A stretch of DNA of 64,000 nt from a virus. Location: the IMG/VR virus record IMGVR_UViG_3300027971_000029, positions 1-64,000 of that record; one strand, given 5' to 3'. The position numbers and the translations under genes are program-made. Under the pieces are notes generated by a model that did not search any database, had not been told where the DNA came from, and worked only from the letters and a program-made list of their open reading frames with translations. Shown piece after piece: positions 58,648-64,000 of the stretch (position 1 is the first letter of the stretch; each line of letters opens with the position of its first letter).

Positions 58648-59336
58648 GGATAGTTCCCTTGATATTTTTCTTTTGTGTATTTGTTACCGTCTTCAAAGAA
58701 ATCTTTAGTAACAGAATTTGCATTACCATCTAATCGATAGCAAAGGCTATGCTCTCCTGTGCATTCAAAGTTAGGAAAGAATTTTTTCAGATTGCTGAAG
58801 AATTGTCTATCAGCACCCCATTGGCCATACCACGCATGACCTATGTTAACAGCAACATCACGCCTAACGGCAAAAGATGATGTGTCGATATGATAAGCAT
58901 CATTATTGAAATAGATGGGCCATTTACCCAACGATTCACAGTTGTCATCACATATGTAATTACCGTGTTTATCATAAATCTTCCTTAATGAATATGCCCA
59001 TTGGGCGCCAGTCTCAATTGCTTTTACAAGTTTCTCAACATGGTTTGGTTCATACCAATTATCTTCATCAAGATAACATATGATATCTGCATTCACTAAA
59101 AAAGAACATGCGGCATACACACGATGACCGTACCATCCTTTACCGACATTCTCTTCAAGTTCAACCATTCTTGTCTTAGATGAACCCACAAGAATTTCTC
59201 TTGCCTTTGGTTCATACTGACAACCATCGATGAAGATGTAGTGAGTCAGGTCTTTATATGTTTGATTGTCTACCGATGAGACACACTGTTCCAATAAGTC
59301 AGATGCTATTGTGGGTGTTACTACGGCTACTTTCAT
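58632..59336 (-). CDS. Family 2 glycosyltransferase
   Basis: I start at ATG 59336 (MKVAVVTPTIASDLLEQCV, AAGGA upstream) rather than the ATG six bases earlier. This 234-residue protein is a GT-A fold transferase: CYLDEDNWYEPNHVE at about 87-101 (DxD-type acidic motif), then AYSLRKIYDKHGN and HIDTSSFAVRRDVAV. It is coupled to galE (ATGA at 58632). Together they could change the host surface or decorate phage DNA or fibres. Confidence 0.85.
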   Translation of the reverse strand: MKVAVVTPTIASDLLEQCVSSVDNQTYKDLTHYIFIDGCQYEPKAREILVGSSKTRMVELEENVGKGWYGHRVYAACSFLVNADIICYLDEDNWYEPNHVEKLVKAIETGAQWAYSLRKIYDKHGNYICDDNCESLGKWPIYFNNDAYHIDTSSFAVRRDVAVNIGHAWYGQWGADRQFFSNLKKFFPNFECTGEHSLCYRLDGNANSVTKDFFEDGNKYTKEKYQGNYPWHQK

Positions 59337-59499
59337 TTTCATCCTTAAAGGTCAATTTGGCACCACCAATAGTACCAGGCATTTCTAATTTCAATTCATC
59401 TTTAAATTCACGACAAAAAATTGCATCCCATCTATTGTCGTACTCATGTTGTGCAACGCTAAATGGTCTTGGTCTGCTTCCTTTACCACCATCACTCAC
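59299..59499 (-). CDS. Conserved MSDGGKGS small protein, GTG start
   Basis: This 66-residue protein begins MSDGGKGSRPRPFSVAQHEY, then DNRWDAIFCREFKDEL. Proteins opening with MSDGGKGS are common and well conserved in marine T4-like phages. The start is GTG (AAAGGAAAG upstream). It overlaps the glycosyltransferase by 38 bases. Function unknown. Confidence 0.75.
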   Translation of the reverse strand: MSDGGKGSRPRPFSVAQHEYDNRWDAIFCREFKDELKLEMPGTIGGAKLTFKDENESSRSNTHNSI

Positions 59500-59516
59500 G
59501 ATTCTTTCCTTTATAG

Positions 59517-59957
59517 TTAATCAACAGTCAATGGGATATCTGGAAATGACTCTTTGATAATTTTTGGTGTGAGAAATTTCACATTCAAATTTTTCTTGAA
59601 CATACCAACTAGCAACAAGGCTTCTTTTGCATGAACCGATTGTAACATGGTTACTGCAATTTGTGCTTGTTTCTTTGGTTCAAGTTTGCCTTTGTACTTT
59701 GGGTGATTTGGCACAAACACATAGAGTCTTTTCATCTCATTGTCGATTGTGGAAAATGTCAAACCTTCAGGCTCAGGCGCCGGTCTGTATTGTGGTACAG
59801 TCTCAACATCAAATTTAATGTCGGGATTGAATGCGTAATTTAAGAATTCACGAAATCTTTCATCACCATGCTTACGCAACACGGTAATTCTTTCTTCACG
59901 AGTTTTTGCATTATCAAACTCTTCGAAAATTTCATGGTATAGTCGTTTAAAACTCAT
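59517..59957 (-). CDS. Conserved T4-like protein (DUF6433-type)
   Basis: I use ATG 59957 (146 residues; GAGGTT before it). The protein reads MSFKRLYHEIFEEFDNAKTR, then EERITVLRKHGDERFREFLN, IKFDVETVPQYRPAPEPEGL at about 50-69, and FLTPKIIKESFPDIPLTVD. This pattern (FREFLxYAFNPxIxFDV, P..KxxSFPDI) is conserved in marine T4-like phages. It overlaps rnh by 11 bases. It may be a replication-linked factor by its position; no function is known. Confidence 0.72.
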   Translation of the reverse strand: MSFKRLYHEIFEEFDNAKTREERITVLRKHGDERFREFLNYAFNPDIKFDVETVPQYRPAPEPEGLTFSTIDNEMKRLYVFVPNHPKYKGKLEPKKQAQIAVTMLQSVHAKEALLLVGMFKKNLNVKFLTPKIIKESFPDIPLTVD

Positions 59958-60798
59958 CGATAACCTCAATCAAATTTTTAAGACGATTGGCAATCATGTA
60001 ATTCATAAATTGCTGTCTAGTCTTGGGTTTAGTGTCCTCATACTTAGTCACAATAGTTTCCAGCATTTCTTTTGGAATCTTAGTCAGGTCAATAAGCATT
60101 TCGTTACGGCGATAGTTGCGTAACATTTCATCATTGCAAAATTCTTCAGGTGGCGTATTCAGCCAATTGATAATTTTTGCTTCCGTGATAGGTCGTTGGC
60201 GACCACCTTCAACAAACACACCATCAGGCGATAAGATATTGGGAATGCCATCACCTTTGTCACCACGAATGATTAGTTGTTTTAATTGTACAGCAGGAAA
60301 AGGTTCTTTGATATACTTCTTCAGAATCGGTGAGTACTGTTCGACATTAGGAAACTTTTGCAATTGTGCAAAGTCTTTATCTGAAGAAAGAATCATCACT
60401 TTTTCTGTAGCGGCATACTTCATCACCAATGCGCCAATAACATCATCAGCCTCTGCACCTTGCACATCAATCACCTTGTAAGGCGAATTTTCAGCGAGTT
60501 CATCTTTGACTTTTTTCAGGCACTCGAAAATAGTGTTCCAATCAAATCCAGAATTTTCACGAGCCTTCTTGCGATTGGATTTGTAGTTAACAAAAACATC
60601 ACGGCGCCAGTAATGGCGATTGTCACAGGCGATAACTACTTCAGGACCATGACTGGCCTTGAATCGTTTAATGTATGTTCTCATTGTATTGAGAATCATA
60701 TGCCTCACTAAACTTTCATCGATTGTTGCTTTGGGCGAGGATCCAATCTGTTCCATTAGATTGGATATCGCTACTTGGTTATAGTCAAAAATAATCAT
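59947..60798 (-). CDS. rnh: RNase H / 5'-3' flap exonuclease (T4 Rnh type)
   Basis: This 283-residue protein is a FEN-1 family nuclease: MIIFDYNQVAISNLMEQI, EVVIACDNRHYWRRDVFVNYKS at about 53-74, QGAEADDVIGALV at about 113-125, SSDKDFAQLQKFPNVEQYSP at about 139-158 and GDKGDGIPNI at about 179-188. The metal-binding acidic residues are present. It removes RNA primers on the lagging strand. T4 Rnh has 305 residues. A TATAAT-like -10 box is near 60815, but no good -35 is visible. Confidence 0.92.
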   Translation of the reverse strand: MIIFDYNQVAISNLMEQIGSSPKATIDESLVRHMILNTMRTYIKRFKASHGPEVVIACDNRHYWRRDVFVNYKSNRKKARENSGFDWNTIFECLKKVKDELAENSPYKVIDVQGAEADDVIGALVMKYAATEKVMILSSDKDFAQLQKFPNVEQYSPILKKYIKEPFPAVQLKQLIIRGDKGDGIPNILSPDGVFVEGGRQRPITEAKIINWLNTPPEEFCNDEMLRNYRRNEMLIDLTKIPKEMLETIVTKYEDTKPKTRQQFMNYMIANRLKNLIEVIDEF

Positions 60799-60847
60799 AA
60801 TGAAACCTATTATACTCTCTTTAAGATTTTAGTGGGGCAAACATGCA

Positions 60848-61063
60848 TCAGTCATTTTTATTGAATTTGATGCTTTCACCACGCAGGAATACACCAATCA
60901 GAACAATGGCACACCATGTATCAAAAGTGTATGGAATAGCCAGAGCAGGAAAAAGTATATTCAAAGACCACAGAACAAAAAACGGTGATATAAAAATGAA
61001 TACGATAGCCGCTAGTGCAATCAATGCCATAACAGCAGGCGATTTAACTTTAATATTAAACAT
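60848..61063 (-). CDS. Small membrane protein
   Basis: This 71-residue protein reads MFNIKVKSPAVMALIALAAI, VFIFISPFFVLWSLNILFPA and ends RGESIKFNKND. It has two membrane helices (about 10-32 and 45-62). The GAGGTTCT ribosome site is clear and a TTGACA-N17-TACAAT promoter lies in the end of the gene upstream (61092-61120). It is typical of small membrane proteins in marine T4-like phages. Function unknown. Confidence 0.7.
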   Translation of the reverse strand: MFNIKVKSPAVMALIALAAIVFIFISPFFVLWSLNILFPALAIPYTFDTWCAIVLIGVFLRGESIKFNKND

Positions 61064-61069
61064 AGAACC

Positions 61070-62158
61070 TCACTTAATAATTTTCAAAAGGATTGTATCA
61101 TCATTTAGTCGACCTGTCAAGGGCGATTCAACTGCACGAATGTTTGCAATAACATTACGGAGAAAAACTTTGCCACCTTTGATAACTTCAGGCAAAGTCA
61201 CTTCTGGTTTACGCAATTTCTTCTGTACCGATTTGGTATCAACAAAATTCTGTATCGTGGTGCCTTTCAATGAAAGACCTGAAATGTCTTCAGCGATATA
61301 GCAACCAAGTTTACGAGTCTTGATATTGTAAACCCACAGAGTCGATGCACCAATCACCGATTTAGGGTCGATTGATTTTAGACCGAGTTCAGTGTCTTCA
61401 ACGCAATACTTCATCTTACCAATCAGTTCATCGGCAGTCTTGACCTTGCGCTTGCGAGGCTTGCGATTCTGTTTGGCTTCGCCTTGCAGAGTCAATGCAT
61501 CATCAATAATTTTAGAAAGAAACGATTCGAACCTTTTCAGTTCGGTTTTCTTCATATGCGAGTAGCCTTCGACCAATTGGTCATCGGTACCAGCAATTGC
61601 ATCAGAAATTTCACTTCGCACTTTTTTGTAGTGTTCAACGATTGCCTTAACATGCACACCTTTTGTAGACAATTCAGTCATCATGCCTTTTGGTGTTTTT
61701 GTTTCACGATAAGCATTCAGTGTGAAGTCATCGACCAAACCATCTAGTTCAGCAAGGATACGAGAAGTCGAGTCTTTAATCCTGTCTTGAATAGAAGGAT
61801 TCACAGTGGCAACAACCGCAACATCTTCAACCACTTCTTCAACTTTACCATCACCTTTTTTAATGGTAGTCAATGTCTTATCGAAATAGTTTTGATTTTC
61901 AACGGGCAGAGTCGCACCATTGTAGAGAAGTCGGCACACCCAACCAAATGTGGTTGTTTGTTTCTTAATCATACCTTCAGGTATTTTCAGTTTCAGTTTT
62001 TTGTTAAGATAGTCACCAATGTATTTGTGAGCATCCTTGTAGTCCTTGTTTGCGGAATACCAATTCAATGATTGAATCAATTGAATGCGAGTCATCTCTT
62101 CGATGTACTTCGGTTCACCACCAGCAAACACCGCATTAGCATCAAGTACTCTAGCCAT
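61070..62158 (-). CDS. Conserved phage protein of unknown function
   Basis: This 362-residue protein opens MARVLDANAVFAGGEPKYIE. The N-terminal 90 residues look globular; the middle (about 110-240) is helical and charged, and a basic patch (KQNRKPRKRKVKTADELI) is near 229-246. The C-terminal part (STLWVYNIKTRKLGCYIAED at about 272-291) looks like a compact beta unit. I do not recognise a domain. It overlaps the upstream gene by 8 bases. Confidence 0.6.
   Translation of the reverse strand: MARVLDANAVFAGGEPKYIEEMTRIQLIQSLNWYSANKDYKDAHKYIGDYLNKKLKLKIPEGMIKKQTTTFGWVCRLLYNGATLPVENQNYFDKTLTTIKKGDGKVEEVVEDVAVVATVNPSIQDRIKDSTSRILAELDGLVDDFTLNAYRETKTPKGMMTELSTKGVHVKAIVEHYKKVRSEISDAIAGTDDQLVEGYSHMKKTELKRFESFLSKIIDDALTLQGEAKQNRKPRKRKVKTADELIGKMKYCVEDTELGLKSIDPKSVIGASTLWVYNIKTRKLGCYIAEDISGLSLKGTTIQNFVDTKSVQKKLRKPEVTLPEVIKGGKVFLRNVIANIRAVESPLTGRLNDDTILLKIIK
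61092..61120 (-). promoter_or_regulatory. Host-type promoter TTGACA-N17-TACAAT
   Basis: The -35 box TTGACA is at 61115-61120 and the -10 box TACAAT at 61092-61097, with 17 bases between. It sits in the last codons of the gene at 61070 and reads toward the membrane gene at 61063. Confidence 0.7.
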
Positions 62159-62432
62159 TTATCACCTCTTCATAAGTTTGGTCAAACACTTCACGGATTG
62201 TGTAGATGCCGTCATCAAGATAACTGTATTGTACACTTAACATTCTAGCGGCCGTTTGGGCTTCAAGATAGTTAACAAAACAAAAACACTCACCGAACAC
62301 ACGATTAACAATCTCGCCATTTAGTTTGTGTCTCATGTTGTTTGCATCATAAGAACCAAGCATAGATTCATACTCGGTTGAATAAGCTACACGGTACCCG
62401 TCTGTAGTTTGTAAAATATAGACACCGTTCAT
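62151..62432 (-). CDS. Small phage protein of unknown function
   Basis: This 93-residue protein begins MNGVYILQTTDGYRVAYSTE, then NMRHKLNGEIVNRVFGECFC and FVNYLEAQTAARMLSVQYSY. It is an alpha/beta protein with a YDDGIYTIREVF-like segment. GAGAGGTG precedes the start. Function unknown. Confidence 0.55.
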   Translation of the reverse strand: MNGVYILQTTDGYRVAYSTEYESMLGSYDANNMRHKLNGEIVNRVFGECFCFVNYLEAQTAARMLSVQYSYLDDGIYTIREVFDQTYEEVING

Positions 62433-62442
62433 ATCATCACCA

Positions 62443-62658
62443 TCACCTCTCCAGAATTACATAATCACCAAAATACTTGTCGAATGTTTGTAAAAGATGT
62501 TCATAGTCACCTTCTCTCATTTCGGATATAATTTTTTCACTGGGAAGTTTCAATTGATTTGCAAACCGATTAGCATAACCCATCAACGCAAATGCATTAC
62601 CATCAGGTCCAGTCAAATCGATAACAATTTCACGAGCAACAGTTTTATCACGAAACAT
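62443..62658 (-). CDS. Conserved small protein (VIDLTGPDGNAF type)
   Basis: I use ATG 62658 (71 residues; AGGATT before it). The protein reads MFRDKTVAREIVIDLTGPDG, then NAFALMGYANRFANQLKLPS. The segment VIDLTGPDGNAFALMGYA is a common opening of marine T4-like phage small proteins. It is helical after residue 30. Function unknown. The 62660-62748 gap upstream holds no clear gene. Confidence 0.65.
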   Translation of the reverse strand: MFRDKTVAREIVIDLTGPDGNAFALMGYANRFANQLKLPSEKIISEMREGDYEHLLQTFDKYFGDYVILER

Positions 62659-62748
62659 AATAATCCTAAAACAACAATCCATTCAATCAAAGTATAGTGG
62701 CAATACGCTTTGTAGTACCAACCATAACGAGTCAGTCGGTTGTGTAAA

Positions 62749-62937
62749 TCACTCAGGATTTTCAACAGACTTCCTACTGTCTTCCATTTCAAATTTAGTC
62801 ACCAGTATTGAGTACATGGCATAGATTAATGCAACGATACAGAGCCAACCTAGCAACTGAGGACTAACCATGGAAAATAAAACACCAGCACCCATGATAC
62901 CTGCTGTGGCAAGAGCCGCTTTAACTTTGGAATTCAT
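62749..62937 (-). CDS. Small membrane protein
   Basis: The start is ATG 62937 (62 residues, MNSKVKAALATAGIMGAGVL). A longer frame back to 62979 would include the promoter at 62959-62987, so I reject it. Two membrane helices (about 7-24 and 30-46) and a charged C-terminus (EMEDSRKSVENPE) follow. Function unknown. Confidence 0.65.
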   Translation of the reverse strand: MNSKVKAALATAGIMGAGVLFSMVSPQLLGWLCIVALIYAMYSILVTKFEMEDSRKSVENPE

Positions 62938-62958
62938 AGAACAACCTTTCAAAAATAC

Positions 62959-62987
62959 ATTATACAACAAACCGTTCACTTTGTCAA
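62959..62987 (-). promoter_or_regulatory. Consensus host-type promoter TTGACA-N17-TATAAT
   Basis: The -35 box TTGACA at 62982-62987 and the -10 box TATAAT at 62959-62964 are both perfect, with 17 bases between. It gives a short leader to the ATG at 62937, with AAAGG in between. Confidence 0.85.
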
Positions 62988-63233
62988 GATGTTTTTTAGT
63001 GCCGCTTTGGCATCGTTGACATGCTCAACATCATCCATCAAACCGAGTTCATATACCATCATTTCATTACGAGCGATACGAATCAGTTCAAGGGCATATA
63101 TGATATCATCTTTATCTGAGTAGTGAAACCATTCATCAATAGTCTCTTGGTCAGACTGTAGCAAAAATTTCAGATTGTCTTTATCCCAATCATTCATTTT
63201 TGTAATTTTTTCAATCATTTCCCAATCATGCAT
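62976..63233 (-). CDS. Small acidic phage protein
   Basis: This 85-residue protein reads MHDWEMIEKITKMNDWDKDN, then DEWFHYSDKDDIIYALELIR. It is acidic and helical. It overlaps its upstream neighbour by 8 bases; its end overlaps the -35 box of the promoter downstream. Function unknown. Confidence 0.6.
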   Translation of the reverse strand: MHDWEMIEKITKMNDWDKDNLKFLLQSDQETIDEWFHYSDKDDIIYALELIRIARNEMMVYELGLMDDVEHVNDAKAALKNILTK

Positions 63234-63552
63234 ATACTGCCTCCTTATTCATTGCGGCAGTCACAACCGCAACAGCATTAGAATCAAAACCACCAATGTG
63301 CCAACGATATTCATTGAATGGTGTATTGTATTGTTTCCAGTCGTATATGGTAACGGTCTCAATCTTTTCATCACCGTCCTCATCGACATAGAAAACATCA
63401 ATTGCCCACTCGCAGGTAGTTTTGTCGCCACCATCATTAGGACCATATTTAGGTTTACCAAAAATGCTCACAAGTTCATCATATGTGGTTTTGATATAAC
63501 CTTGCAGGCTAGTAAGATTTCCACTAGAACAAGACATGAGAACAATATTCAT
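63226..63552 (-). CDS. Conserved phage protein of unknown function
   Basis: This 108-residue protein opens MNIVLMSCSSGNLTSLQGYI and has FGKPKYGPNDGGDKTTCEWA at about 31-50, then VTIYDWKQYNTPFNEYRWHI. The FGKP...GDKTTCEW...IYDWK pattern recurs in marine T4-like phage proteins. Function unknown; the start overlaps the gene upstream by 4 bases. Confidence 0.6.
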   Translation of the reverse strand: MNIVLMSCSSGNLTSLQGYIKTTYDELVSIFGKPKYGPNDGGDKTTCEWAIDVFYVDEDGDEKIETVTIYDWKQYNTPFNEYRWHIGGFDSNAVAVVTAAMNKEAVYA

Positions 63553-63806
63553 TTTAAATACTCCTTTTGAACAATCTTTTTCGCATCACTCAGCGATTTA
63601 AATTTCACTCCGTTGATGATGATGAATTTTGGACCATAGATTCTAGCCTCACCACCATCAAACGGAATACGATAAAATGTTTTGCCACCATCTACGACCT
63701 TCGACCGCTTTTTCTCAAAAAAAGGACCGTAAGTCAGGCCAGCGAACCGAAAGGTGTCTTCGAGTTCGGCGGCCGTTTGTGACCTTGCATAGGCAAGTGG
63801 TATCAT
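63549..63806 (-). CDS. Small phage protein of unknown function
   Basis: This 85-residue protein reads MIPLAYARSQTAAELEDTFR, FAGLTYGPFFEKKRSKVVDG, then FYRIPFDGGEARIYGPKFII. A basic patch is at 32-36. Its stop overlaps the next start by 4 bases. Function unknown. Confidence 0.55.
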   Translation of the reverse strand: MIPLAYARSQTAAELEDTFRFAGLTYGPFFEKKRSKVVDGGKTFYRIPFDGGEARIYGPKFIIINGVKFKSLSDAKKIVQKEYLK

Positions 63807-64000
63807 TATGCAGTCACCGCATAAGGCTTATTCCAAGAACCGATGTTGCAGTGGAAATAATAAGCGGTGTCGAAATAATCAGTCATTGCATCGGAACGGT
63901 CGTAGTAATCACCAGCCATCAATGCTTTTTTGATTGCTTGCATGGCTTCGAGAGCCTTGCCACTGTAGTGGTCTTGGATCCAGTAGAGGTTCACTTGTTC
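63806..64000 (-). CDS. Partial small phage protein (edge of window)
   Basis: The frame is open to the right edge. The visible part ends in MNLYWIQDHYSGKALEAMQA-like sequence (GTG at 63994 is a possible start), then KKALMAGDYYDRSDAMTDYF and NIGSWNKPYAVTA. A start further upstream cannot be excluded. Function unknown. Confidence 0.5.
   Translation of the reverse strand, partial: EQVNLYWIQDHYSGKALEAMQAIKKALMAGDYYDRSDAMTDYFDTAYYFHCNIGSWNKPYAVTA

Noticed and set aside
62938-62979. Longer N-terminus for the membrane protein at 62749-62937
   Set aside because: The added part would cover the -10 box of a perfect promoter, and AAAGG precedes the shorter start.
1-64000. Cyanophage identity
   Set aside because: The core order is cyanophage-like, but no photosynthesis gene is seen, the tmRNA tag is not of the cyanobacterial type, and an outer-membrane protein of proteobacterial style is present.

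Overview
The window is a piece of a T4-like myovirus genome (class Caudoviricetes, contractile tail), AT-rich and densely packed, with most genes on the minus strand and neighbours joined by ATGA or TAATG overlaps. The head/neck/terminase, baseplate, hub, late-transcription and replication proteins are recognisable T4 homologues in an order close to the cyanophage/marine-myovirus version of the T4 core. No photosynthesis gene is visible. The encoded tmRNA tag (ANDSQFALAA) and an outer-membrane beta-barrel gene point to a proteobacterial host, perhaps a betaproteobacterium, rather than a cyanobacterium; this host call is an inference.

Layout, read in window order. 1-3724 (minus): large terminase gp17 (cut by the window edge), small terminase gp16, tail-sheath terminator gp15 and neck proteins gp14 and gp13. 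3735-21956 (minus): an accessory block of fibre and decoration genes. It includes a LamG/SPRY adhesin, two paralogous fibre families, and many very small genes that follow the fibres one-to-one. 21953-43029 (minus): baseplate and hub, namely a 2053-residue DUF4815-type protein, gp8, a repeat fibre, a gp7-like protein, gp6, gp25, a PAAR spike tip, a split gp5 with a NlpC/P60-like hydrolase, a gp27-like hub, gp53 and gp48. 43080-49033 (plus): gp4, a gp2-like protein, a tube-like protein, gp26 with a probable -1 frameshift extension, and the tape measure. A two-way terminator at about 49050 separates this from 49081-64000 (minus): gp32, gp59, gp33, a SleB-type lysis hydrolase, an outer-membrane protein, a circularly permuted tmRNA, a RecB-like nuclease, a TusA-like protein, ClpP, GalE, a glycosyltransferase, RNase H and many small early genes.

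Regulation can be read from the sequence. The early/middle block carries host-type promoters (TTGACA-N17-TATAAT-like). The structural block carries T4-type late boxes (NATAAATA), matching the presence of gp33, the late-transcription co-activator. Several late boxes lie only 5-7 bases before an ATG with no ribosome-binding site, which would give nearly leaderless messages.

The most unusual items are the phage-borne permuted tmRNA at about 52608-52859, the T TTT TTC slippery site that would fuse gp26 to a 65-residue extension just before the tape measure gene, and the strict pairing of two fibre families with two families of tiny downstream proteins.
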